Under the pieces are notes generated by a model that saw nothing but the letters and a program-made list of their open reading frames with translations, made no database searches and was not told the DNA's origin. DNA of 64,000 nt from assembly GCA_011800155.1 (NCBI GenBank), contig CM022369.1:1116001-1180000 (forward strand), written 5' to 3'. Source of the stretch: Flammulina velutipes. Its lineage: Eukaryota > Basidiomycota > Agaricomycetes > Agaricales > Physalacriaceae. Made by a program: the position numbers and the translations under genes. Below, one piece after another: positions 12,757 through 23,255 of the stretch (position 1 is the stretch's first letter; each line of letters starts with the position of its first letter).

Positions 12757-13018
12757 GACGGTTCATTACACGAGTAGTTTTTGACTGTCACACCACATGA
12801 CGTCGGTCACGCGTTACCGTATTTCAAATTTCAGCTCTTATTTCGACTGGCATTGTGCACTCAATATTCTTATTTATAAACCTCGTATAATAGTAATTCG
12901 GTACTCCCGTCCATTTTTTCAACAGGCTGAAGTGTTTCAAATAAACGGACTTAACCTGCGCCACGGTTTCCAATGCTAATACGGGCCGGGCATCCGATAT
13001 ATCTCTTTTCTTGACCAC

Positions 13019-15534
13019 ATGCTGCAAATGAGCGGCCACAACGTTCTGAATAGATCTATTGCCCTATCGAAAGCGGCATCCATATATTCTCGTCTTCTCG
13101 ATGGACAGACCGCCTCTGAGATCAGTCCAAAGGAAAAGCCTGTACAATTCTTTCGCAATCTCTTCGGCCTTCCAGTGGATAGAGTCTATCTTGAGGCATT
13201 TCTCGGAAGGGTATCTAAAGATGCCTGTGTGGGACCATTGAAGGTGAGCTGTGGTACATTTAGACTCGTATATCAGTGTTGACAGACCTGTCTTAGTAGA
13301 AACCCATCAACGAAGTCTTTGCCTTTGGCCTTGAGTGTAGCACAGACGCGTCTCTGGATTCAGATACTGCTGGACATATCTTCGAAACCCTTGGAATCTT
13401 CACTAAAGTCTTGTTGGCGAAAAATCTTTCCGGGTGGGAAGTAATGGAGATTTTTGCTGGTGGTGCGCAACGAAGCGATGCCGTCTTCATGGTATGTATA
13501 GGTCTCGATATTAAATCTTATTTATACTAAGGTTCCATCTTAGATGCTGGTGGATCTTGTCAACGATGGTCTGGTGAACACCGCGCGTCCAGGTTAGCTA
13601 CATGTTCCACCCATTAAATCAAAAACCAATCCCCACAGCTACCATTAGACACCAAGCCCTCCAACTTGGATTAATTTTCTTATGTAGTATATCGCAATTA
13701 AGTCCGGGAGCATACTTCCTTCGACGGGACTTATTCCCATCTATTGCCTCAGTATGTTGAATCCTGTTACCTGCTGTCATCCGTACTGACCTCTGCACAG
13801 TTTATCAAGTCACCAGAAACGGAACAATATTCATTTGAGGCAATTCTCTTCCTCTCTATCCTTGCCGACTTTCATAAATCGGATGCGGCAAAACTCAACA
13901 TGTACCTTTCCAAGATTAGTGATTCCAACGACCAAGAACTCATGAAGAAGATTTCTTGGGCCGCCAATTTCGCCTTAGCTACATCCGTCCGGTGAGTTGT
14001 AGTTGACGGGTTCGCAGACATTTACTGATGCAATGCAGACAATATCAAGAGATATCTGAAGACGACGCGGCACCGACTATCTCCGCATCTATTGGCACGT
14101 TCATTGCATCGTTAAGACCGGATCGTGCTCTTTCCCCTACTCCGGTTGACGCTGTGCGCGAACTCTACAAAAGCCAGTGCGTGATTTCCTCGCCCAATGT
14201 TTTTATCTTGACTAAGAAAATGTAGGCCGATAGAGGCAACTGTTATCCTCCTACCAGTCTACGAGTTCATTCGTAGCAACTCCGTCTTTACATCCATCTT
14301 CTTGGAAACGTTGTCCGCGGAGGACAGTCAAATCTGCCCTCCCGTGACAATTATATCCTTATCGTCCTATCTATTAACACATGCAACATCTACATCTCAA
14401 GCTCGTGCAATTGCCTACGCGAGTCTTTCTATGGATACCTTACTTGTCTTGACGGAGAACGATGCGGTACTTACGGTCTTTTCACGACCGTGCAAGCAAT
14501 ATATCCGACTCTGTCGCCAGGTATGTGATTCTCGATATCGTTGTCTATGGACTTTCCTGGCTAATCTTCTTGACAGCGTATACCATTACTCCCAACACCT
14601 CCGCGCTCAGGGCGTCCTCCCTTGTGTGCAGTACTTGATTGCTGTATTCTCTGGCTACGCCACAACCTCCACATGAGACTGGAAGTACAGGTCTATGTGT
14701 ATGGATGTCTTTTTAGAATCACCCATTATTTACAATTGAAACAGGAAGTGTGTTTGGGCGTGTCACCGAATCATATTTTACTTGCAGAAAACTCGAGTGC
14801 GTTTAGGTACGTGAGATGATCGCATTGCATGTGTTGGCCTCATATTCTGGACAGACTATACTTGGAAAGAACTCTGGTCGGCTTTATTGGGATTGCTGCA
14901 CTTCCTGAGTAGCAAACTAGAGAATCTCGTCAGCACTGGCGGCGTTGAACAACTTATCATTGAGGTACGAAACCAATGAATATGCTGGTCGGCGATTTAT
15001 CTGTTCGATAGACTGTGCTACTCTTGAACCTTGCATTATCCAAATGCGAAAACTTTTTACCCACTCCCAGAGCTATGCATGAATTGATAGTGAGCTATAC
15101 AAAGCTTCGACGTACATACGCTGACTTTCTGACCAGTATGAACTCGTGCGATCTTCCTCCGATATCCAGAACCAAGCCACAGTACTAAGGAAGCTGGCAC
15201 TACCCATTCCGATGAGCAGAAGACAGTCGTTGGCTCAGCAGCAGCCTACGGAGATCTTGAACAAGCTAATATCAACGGTCCTGCACTACGAAAAGAAAAT
15301 CACAGAAGCTAGCGCACGTACTGCGGGGGAAGCGTTTCGTACGATCGCCCGCGAATTGGATGCAAGCGGTTTGCATGGAGTCGACGATAGTAAGGAACTT
15401 GAAGCCCCTATGTGAGTTCATGGACAGATAGTCAAAAAGGGAAGACCACCTAATTTTTACCTAGGGTTCGTACTGAGAGTGTGCTCGGATTTTCTAGATA
15501 TGCGTGCTCTGACGGACTATCTCTGATGCCTTAG
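13019..15534 (+). CDS. ARMH3/C10orf76-type armadillo-like protein (DUF1741)
   Basis: Thirteen exons splice in phase to about 641 residues: 13019-13243, 13300-13491, 13544-13592, 13639-13751, 13801-13991, 14039-14176, 14226-14520, 14577-14747, 14788-14806, 14855-14964, 15012-15089, 15137-15411 and 15465-15534. Family landmarks include NEVFAFGL, FETLGIFTKVLL, GWEVMEIFAGG, LADFHKSDAAKLN, PIEATVILLPVYEFI and YTWKELWSALLGLLHFL. The 19-nt ninth exon (encoding KTRVRL) is needed to keep this last block in frame. Animal ARMH3 is a Golgi-associated partner of the lipid kinase PI4KB and of GBF1; a Golgi role here is inferred. ATG 13028 is an alternative start. Confidence 0.85.
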
Positions 15535-16680
15535 TATGGGAAATTGAGTGATATATATATAAGCTATCTGTAATCCCGTTCTACCCCTCTATATCATCCC
15601 CAAATTTGTATTCCAATCCTCTGGTCCACATAAGTTGAAGACTTGAAGTAGCGAGCGCCACAATGTCCGGTCACGGTCACGTGTATAATTTGATGTTGCC
15701 ACACCGGTCGTCTGTAGTGCTTAGAGAGCAGAGGTTCCTGTTAGGAAGCTCCTGGAGGCTCATATCAAGTTTAAACTAATTTGTGTTGCATCCGATCTCT
15801 CGGAGCCTTACTTGAAGCTTCTATGCGACGGACCACTACGTAAATTCATTTTGATGTTCTCCTCGCGCAAAGCTATGTCAGTACTCAGGTTGAGCTTATC
15901 TAAATTTGTCACCATCTTCTTTCCCACCATCTAATGTACATACATTCAGGTGCTTAGAGAGGCACGATAACAGATTTCCCACCAGATTTCTTACCTGCTT
16001 CTAACCTCATACTAGCAAGTATCATATGTTGCTTGGGGTGGAGCAAAGAGCGCTTATCAATTCATCGGTTCTCGTTATCTAGCGAAGCGGCTTCATTATA
16101 TCTCTACCGTATCGACATTGACCTTGAAATGGGGCCGACATCCTCGGCCAAGTTCGTGGCGTACGGCACTTCCAGGTCTTAGATCACATTTCTTGTGATG
16201 TTGTTTGTACTTTACGACACGCCGTCCCACTCATCATTCCGTAGTAGATGTCGCGTCATCAGCATCGGGCAGGGATGGCGATCCAGAAGCTTGTTGAGTT
16301 CACTCCGAGTCAGTTACTATGTATGTCCATTCAGTTTCTGCCTCACCGACGTCGGCCCTATCCTCCTTGGTGACATCTGTCTGATTACAGATCGTCTATC
16401 AGAATGTCTTTGACACTGCCTGCTCTTTTGTGGCGGAGCGCTTGATACTACACTATAAGACGGGAGGTTGATGTCCCCAAATTCTTATCAGGATCTAGAG
16501 GAGTCTCCCTTCTCACGAGTGTCAAGGTAGATACCAAGTGCGCCCATCGACGGTCGATGATAGTATACGACCATGGGCGCGGGGGTCAAACGAAATTAAT
16601 CTACATGTAAGTATATGTTACATTACAACGAAACAAGATGATAATCTACCTCATGCCGCCATGGTGAGGATGTCTATGTG
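15535..16680. other. Intergenic gap of about 1.15 kb
   Basis: Between the ends of the ARMH3-type gene (+) and the zinc-finger gene (-). A TATATATATA tract lies at about 15550-15560. A 38-codon frame begins MSGHGHVYNLML at 15663 and could be the first exon of a small gene, but I could not connect it to further coding exons, so it is not called. Nothing else was recognised. Confidence 0.45.
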
Positions 16681-17788
16681 TTAAGCTTTTTTGTTTGTAC
16701 GGTCTTTAGGGCAGTTGTGTCTCTGCAGACCTCTCTCGCTCGTGAAGAATTTGCCACATTTGCCGCATGAGTGGGAAGCATGGCCATGTCTGCGAACTTC
16801 GTGTCTAACAAACGATCAATGTCAGTTCTTTGAGAGCTTGATAATGTGATGCATACCTTCGACGATCGTGCGGTCGTGAAAATGATGTGTGGCAGCCAGG
16901 TTCGCTGCAATACAGAGGTGCTCTAGGATGACACATCTCTTCGTGCTTCTTCCGCCGTTCTTTATCAGGGAACGTTTGGTCGCATCCCATTGTACAAGCG
17001 AGTGATGAACGGGAAACGGTCGGCTCGGGGCTTCCGTGGCTACTGTCTGTACCACTCATGAAACCCGGACTGACTGCAAAAGTCGAGCTTGTGTCAGAGA
17101 AATCCAGCGCCTGTGGGGAGTATTCTGACGAGTCTTCGTCTGAAGTGTAGTATGGTCCTGAAATCGAGCGTGAACGGACGGGATACAATATTGGGCGGAA
17201 TGCGTACTTGTCCAATTGTTTGACCACTCGTGTTTGTTAGAGGGCACTACAGGACTTGATGAGCTTGAGGAGAAACTTCGGTAGTCCAGGGTGTCGAGGA
17301 AACCGTCAATCGATTGGCTTGCCATGCTACTGGTCTGACCAAAGACAGGACCTGCTGCGTCTACGAGAGTGGCGGTAAGTGCTTCATTCGACTTCGCAGA
17401 ATCGAATAGAAGTACCCGCTCGATCCGTCGGCACGCCTGACCCAGACGCCCAAGACGCTGAGTTGCCGACGTAACCATGTTCCCAAGATTGCCACGCTGG
17501 TAGCTTGGGGCTCATCGCCGCAGATGTCATTTCCTGATGCGCTGCATGGGGGCGAGGATGTGGATTGTGTAGAACAGATAATCTAACACCATCCGGACCA
17601 GATGTCAACATGATATCCGGTGCGCCTGCTGTGGGAAATATCAGCACGAAGAGAAGCCAGAGATCATGGTAACGAGACTTGCCAGCATCCGACTCTCCAG
17701 ATTTCTCGACACGAAAATCCATTCCAGAGCCGTTGTTCTGAATCAAAAGAGATACACCGGGAACTGCTCGGAAAGAAATAGAGGCCAT
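16681..17788 (-). CDS. C2H2 zinc-finger protein, three C-terminal fingers
   Basis: Five exons (17788-17683, 17628-17416, 17354-17208, 17157-16857, 16804-16681) give about 296 residues. The C-terminus holds three C2H2 fingers: CTMGCDQTF...KKHEEMCH, then CSEPGCHTSF...RRHEVRRH (completed across the last intron), then CGKCGKFF...LQRHNC. The N-terminal two thirds are Ser/Thr-rich and unstructured, with acidic stretches that could be an activation region. A DNA-binding transcription factor is the natural reading; target unknown. The first intron fits best as a GC..AG intron (donor GCAAGT), because no GT donor gives the right phase, though the frame stays open without splicing. The first exon is the least certain part. 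Confidence 0.7.
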
Positions 17789-18520
17789 TGTGTAGATTCG
17801 GGGCTAGAGGAGAGAATACTCCATCCAGGCTATCTAGCTTGGTTAAGTACGAGTCATTTCCACCCAATCGGCTCAGATTGCGCAAATGGCATAAGATGCG
17901 CTCAACTTGAAACTTGCGGGATCTCATAAGGAACTCAACAAGGATACCTTTATAAGGTTGACCTCGCATGCAGAGTAATTGTCCGACTCCGTTATGTCCG
18001 CTTTAAGAAGTCAGGGTCTGCACCCCGTCATCAGCGAACGCCATAATATCACCCTAACGTGGCGCAATTTGGCATTCCAAAAGGAGTTTCGTGTGCAGCG
18101 GCAAAGATTTGTGTAGATCTCTTTCATCGAAAAAATTTCCCGGGGCAGTCGGAAAGAGGCGTAGCACTGCATCTGAGAAAGCGGAGATGCCAGTGATTCG
18201 TATGTTTTTTGCTTTCTGCTGTTGGGACCTCGTTAGTCAATCTTTATCAGGGACAAGTGACGCACGACGATGATAACAGTCGATAAGGATCGTGCGAGAA
18301 CTAGTATCGCTTCGTTCCCACGAGCGGACTACTCTTATAATAAAGCATGAATGGGTCAAATATGGACGGCAGTTTGGACGAGCCCGTACTTAGCGTTCGT
18401 GGTTAGTTAAATTTGGAGAGTTGATGCTTCTTTCTTCACATCCAACATCACCGGTATGCGTAAATCTTCAAAATGGCAACAACCCGAGTCTCGCGGATAC
18501 TTCGCCAAGCATTGCATTGT
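17789..18520. other. Intergenic gap of about 0.7 kb
   Basis: Upstream of the zinc-finger gene and downstream of the PPR gene. It should contain the zinc-finger promoter. Short open frames on both strands have no recognisable motif. No repeat or RNA gene was seen. Confidence 0.5.
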
Positions 18521-20788
18521 CTAGATGTTTTCTGAACTTGTGAGATTATTGGGAAGTGATTCCCACAACGTGGGTAAGTGCTGCTTTATCCGCCCTTTTA
18601 GCGCGTCCGATACCTCTTGGTTGCCCCTCACCACCGTCAAGAGCGGGCTAACGGTCTTGGAATCCGGTTGTACACCTTCTCCGGGCATCTCGATACACAC
18701 GAGTTTGGCTGCATCGTTGACCATTCGCAGTCGACACATGCACTCCACAAGTGAATCCCAATTGCCCTTGTTTAGCTTGAACTTCTCCTGCGCTAGGCGG
18801 ATTCGCACCTGTCTATAGGCGTGGATGGATCCAGAGAACCCACATACATCGAAAGCGATGCTGACGCTCGTATGATCATACCGCCCAGAGAGCGCCATCT
18901 GTTCCCACAGCCTATAAGCGTCCCCAAAACATCCGAGGCGGGAGTATAGGTCCATGAGCTGATTGAGTAATGCCGCGTCAGGATCCAGCGCGGCCTCCAA
19001 CGATATAAGATCGTGAACACGCCGTACGGAGATTGTCACCGCCTGGAAAAAATCAGGCGAGACGCGGGTGTGTTTGGTCATGATCGTGGCAAGTCGACTG
19101 AGGTGGTGGAGGAGGGTGGAGAACACCTTCTCTTTCATCGGCGGGTACCCAGCAGCTTTCATGTCGTTGGCGATACGGAAATAGTTGACAAGACTCGGAT
19201 TGTGCTCGGCCTGACCAAAGTTGAGGCCCACAAATGCAGAGAGAACGTGAAGGTAGCCTTCGGATGTCAAGTCTGCCTTCGACTTTTCGTACGCGTCCAT
19301 GGCATCTGCCTCCGTTTCAGAAACCCGCATCCGTATTACAACAAAGGAAGCGGAGACGCAGGAGAGCGGAATGCTGCGTTGGCGCATTTCGTCCATGAGG
19401 AGGTCACAGAGATTGAGGATATCTGGGATCTCCTTCGTCAGGTGGGAGATGGCGCGAAAAATATGGTGGTAAATATCGGGGTCAGGCCCGACAGCACGAT
19501 CCCGTATGCTCTGCTTGGGAACGTACGCAGTAGGAGGTGAAGCGGCAACAAGATCATCATAGATAGTCATCGCCGAAACGAATGAATCATAATGCTTGAG
19601 ATCGCAGAGCGCCTTTATAAGGGGTCCAACTAAAGGTGCGTCGGGTACGATGCCAGCCTCCTTGGATGCTTCGTAAATCTGCCTGGCACGTAGCAATTGG
19701 CCTTGACGGACAGCGTTGGACGAAACTAGAGACCAATGGACCACGGATGCCGTGACGCCGACGCTTTTCTCTGCACGCTTGAGGTCCTCCAGCGTAGACG
19801 TACCCCGTAGGATTGCTTTCAAGATTTGTCGCGACGCCAATGCACCTTCCTTTTCCTTCAGTTCTTGGAATTTTATGAGTGTCGCGTCCAGGTCCTGCGT
19901 GAGCGCGACGGCTGACACCTCATCCGTCCACCTGATCTCTCGCTCCTTTGTGGGTGTCAACCACGACGAAGGGGCGGACGCGATATAGTTTTCTAGAACC
20001 TTCCTTGCGTCTGACATAAATCCGCGGGATGCGTATTCATCATAGAGAAGGTCGGCAATGTATTTGTGAGTGTGAAGGCCGTTCTCCTTCATGTCCGCGA
20101 TGATGTCCTCGAAAGTGAGTAATGATGGACGGGTAGGTAGATTATCGTAGTGGGACCATATTGCGCAGATGAGAAGACTGTAGGTTTCGTGGGAAGGCTT
20201 GCAGCCTGAGCCTCGCATAGACCGAATGATACTCCGCATAAACTTGGGAGTCTCCGTGTCTTTGACAACATCGAGGATAAGGTGGTATTGTTCGAGGGTA
20301 GGAAAGACACCTCCTTGCTTGGTGCTCATGTCCTGTAACCATTTGATAGCAGCATGGACCTTTTTATGAGCGAGGAAAGTACGGATAATGCGGGTGTGAA
20401 TTTCTGGGGTAGGGCGCATTAGGAATATCTCTGGGAGGTCGTTGAGCAGGTTATTCAGAGTTTCGATGTCCGCTGGCGTGGCTGACGAAGCCAGAGTTTC
20501 GACCATGAGCTCAACCTGGTCGACATAGGATTGTGGTGGCGAGTAGATGCTGAGTGAAGGCTCGTTCGCCAACGACCAGCGGATGGTGCTGACAAGGCCC
20601 GGATAGTGTTCGTGTATATCGGAGCATTTCGTCTTGGACTTGGAGAATGTCCTTGAGAACTCTTCTATCTTTTCTTGGGCAAATATGTCGTGAGCAAGGG
20701 TGCTATTATAGCGCGTTCCGACAAAGAGATTGCGGTGTCCTGGAAAGCGAAGCTTGCTTCCTACGCGGAGAGCACTTCGAAAGGACAT
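18521..20788 (-). CDS. Mitochondrial pentatricopeptide-repeat (PPR) protein
   Basis: A single uninterrupted frame of 755 residues, unusual in this intron-rich window. The N-terminus (MSFRSALRVGSKLRFPGHRN) is basic, hydroxylated and free of acidic residues, followed by TRYNST, which fits a mitochondrial presequence. The body is a run of helical hairpins of about 35 residues with PPR-like patterns, for example AIKWLQDMSTKQGGVFPTLEQYHLILD and LRARQIYEASKEAGIVPD. PPR proteins bind organellar RNA and act in mitochondrial transcript processing or translation; the target cannot be told. Its start is 196 bp from the divergent SSS1 gene. Confidence 0.8.
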   Translation of the reverse strand: MSFRSALRVGSKLRFPGHRNLFVGTRYNSTLAHDIFAQEKIEEFSRTFSKSKTKCSDIHEHYPGLVSTIRWSLANEPSLSIYSPPQSYVDQVELMVETLASSATPADIETLNNLLNDLPEIFLMRPTPEIHTRIIRTFLAHKKVHAAIKWLQDMSTKQGGVFPTLEQYHLILDVVKDTETPKFMRSIIRSMRGSGCKPSHETYSLLICAIWSHYDNLPTRPSLLTFEDIIADMKENGLHTHKYIADLLYDEYASRGFMSDARKVLENYIASAPSSWLTPTKEREIRWTDEVSAVALTQDLDATLIKFQELKEKEGALASRQILKAILRGTSTLEDLKRAEKSVGVTASVVHWSLVSSNAVRQGQLLRARQIYEASKEAGIVPDAPLVGPLIKALCDLKHYDSFVSAMTIYDDLVAASPPTAYVPKQSIRDRAVGPDPDIYHHIFRAISHLTKEIPDILNLCDLLMDEMRQRSIPLSCVSASFVVIRMRVSETEADAMDAYEKSKADLTSEGYLHVLSAFVGLNFGQAEHNPSLVNYFRIANDMKAAGYPPMKEKVFSTLLHHLSRLATIMTKHTRVSPDFFQAVTISVRRVHDLISLEAALDPDAALLNQLMDLYSRLGCFGDAYRLWEQMALSGRYDHTSVSIAFDVCGFSGSIHAYRQVRIRLAQEKFKLNKGNWDSLVECMCRLRMVNDAAKLVCIEMPGEGVQPDSKTVSPLLTVVRGNQEVSDALKGRIKQHLPTLWESLPNNLTSSENI

Positions 20789-20984
20789 TCATGCGGGCTA
20801 AAAAGACTTCAGCATTACGAACGATGGCGACGGCGACGGCAGGGCGCGACTGACCTATTACGGCGGGGTTTGGCAGAGTCGTGCCGTGAGAAAATATGGC
20901 GGCGACACGACATCAAATTCCACATTCAGACTTGATCATTCTCCTTCACTTTCAACGTTCACTCAGTGTTCACCTTCAGCCATC

Positions 20985-21402
20985 ATGTCCGACAAAATTC
21001 GTGAATTCATTGAGATACCGCAGCAGTTTGCTCGCGACGGGAACCAGGTGTGTCTCGTGTCACTCCCAGGCGCTGAAGACTAAGCTGACGACCTACAGTT
21101 CCTTACACGTTGCACAAAACCTTCCTCGAAAGGTTCTCATCCATTGGCTTCATTACATGCCCTCTTCATGCTCACTGGTCTTCAGAATTCGTTCAAATCT
21201 GCAGGGCAGTCGCAGTCGGTTTCGCTGTCATGGGCTTCATTGGTTATTTCGTCAAGCTCATCCACATACCCATGTGCGTTTCACTTCTTTGTGTTCTTCT
21301 GCCATCACTCACTCTCATCTATAGTAACAACATCTTGGTGTACGTCCTTGCTAGATTCTCTATCTCCTTCACTAACGAGCAACATGTAGTGGAGGGGCTT
21401 AA
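20985..21402 (+). CDS. SSS1: Sec61 gamma subunit (Sss1)
   Basis: Tail-anchored subunit of the Sec61 translocon in the ER membrane. Five exons (20985-21047, 21099-21132, 21186-21273, 21325-21339, 21390-21402) give 70 residues, the usual size. Key motifs are [24 protein letters not shown], then [29 protein letters not shown] and the terminal INNILVGGA, with one transmembrane helix. The last two coding exons are only 15 and 13 nt, so the gene is invisible to simple frame searches. It is convergent with the membrane-protein gene, whose stop lies 67 bp further on. Confidence 0.96.
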
Positions 21403-21469
21403 TCCTACATTTCATTCGTTACGGATATTATATTGTACACAACAAATTCAGCGACTCTGTCCATGTGTT

Positions 21470-23035
21470 TTATGTGTCCTCAACTATGCCATTCGCAGAG
21501 AGAGTCCCAGGTATCGACAAAGTACTTCTACTTCCAGATATTAAATCGAGGTTGCTGGTGCCTACAGACGGGGAGGGAGTGTTTGTAGTCATATGGAAAT
21601 GTGGGCTATCCCCTCCTCGCCAAAAACACCACACACGAAACATGTCCTGAAGTCTGATTTAGCATTAAGAAATGCTTTCTATCCATGTACTGACCTTCTG
21701 TGTCCCGAAGACCAGAACAGCGACAAGAGGAACTGACTTGGGATCAGCGTCCGAAGGTAGGGAGGATTTATTGGAAACAAACCTGATGCTTGCACCATGT
21801 AAGGCCACGCATACAGAATGTGGAGGTCGAACAGGAACGCGAGAGCAGTGCTAGACCAAGTTCAGAACACGGCCTATGTTGAACCAAGGCCAACTCACCA
21901 GAACGCAACAATTGAATATAGACTAAAGAGAAGGATGCGCAAGATTAATGATGGAGACGTTTTTCTTGAAGCCAGCGGGAAAACCCTAGATATTTGGGAC
22001 CACATCCGGTAGAAGCGTACAACGATAACCGCTGTGGATAGACGTTATTTCCCCCTGTGAAATTGGAGTGGTGTGGAAGTACCTTCAAGTAAAACGACAA
22101 ACGCCAATATCGTAGAACAGAACACTGGTATGCCGTAGCGCGCGCTGTAAGATCGTGAACAAGGACCGTGTATTGAAAAAGACACGGGGGCGCACAATGA
22201 GCTATCATGTAGTGTGCAATAGAGTCCAGAAGATGATGCATAAACCTTGTTAGGGTATCTGTGCCCAAGCTAAATCCAAGGTGAGCAAATGCATGTTAAG
22301 CACCTGAGATTGACGCACTATGGCAGAGCTAAGCACAAATGCGAAAAACACCACATAGGGTATCGCCAGAGACTAGGGCCAAAGATGAGTTGTGAGAAGG
22401 GTATGATTGATCCAGTTACGCACAATTTTAAGGTTATTAGACCACCTGTTGCTTGAATTCGGTAGCGTTTGCCTTTGGAACGGTTCTCGAAAGGTATTCC
22501 ATATCTGGGCAGATGATCAGACGGCAGAAGGTAGTGGTCGGGAAAGAGCTCGCACTTGGTAGACTACCATAAGTCCCGCAGAGCTCGCCCTATTAGCAAA
22601 TCGATGAGAACATATTCGGTACACCAAGAAGTCTTCTTACATCGGAGCGACACCGTGAACCATCGTGGATTGCAACCGGCAAAGCATGGTTGAAGGAGAG
22701 GACAGCCCATCCTGGCCACTATAGAGCCTAGAAATGATTAGCAAGTCAGCGAGAAGAACTAACAAAAAAGACGTACAATAAAGAATAAGATAAAGAATAA
22801 ATAACCCAGGACGCCCATAGGTTGACAAGTGTAGGATGCCTGTGCACTGATTTCGATAGGGCAAAGGTGATGATGAGGATGGGGAGGCCGACTTGTCCAC
22901 CTGAGATGTGTAACGCGAGGAACAGCGTTTTTAGCTGTCCGTCCAATGGCTGGTTTTCTCCTACAGTGAGCTTAAACTACCTAGTTCAGAATGATTGGCG
23001 AGGAAGCAATACGGACCGTCATCAGACGAGCTCAT
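21470..23035 (-). CDS. Polytopic membrane protein of a basidiomycete seven-helix-like family
   Basis: Many short exons on the minus strand. The first exon encodes MSSSDDG and joins after a GTCCGT-donor intron to [20 protein letters not shown] and [16 protein letters not shown], then [22 protein letters not shown]. Later exons encode [55 protein letters not shown] and [13 protein letters not shown]. The end is [13 protein letters not shown] followed by a Ser/Thr-rich tail to the stop at 21470. The hydrophobic blocks suggest about seven membrane segments with a cytosolic tail, the layout of a receptor-like protein, and I recall similar uncharacterised proteins in mushroom genomes. No ligand or G-protein motif is recognised. 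Several middle exon boundaries (22600-21750) were not resolved. Confidence 0.62.
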
Positions 23036-23255
23036 CTAGGTGAACAACCCCACTTGCGCCTTGAGGTAAGGCTCTTTGAGCTCAAAGTTGCATGGATATG
23101 AATGTTAATGCGCCAGTTGGAGAGAATGGCATGGTAGCCAAGCAAGCACCTGTCAAGCATTAAATATTTCATCAGTTGTCAATTCACCCCTGACTGTGCT
23201 CAATTAGACTAGATTAGATTTTAAACATGACGAGTTCGTTTGCAAAAGTGATTTT

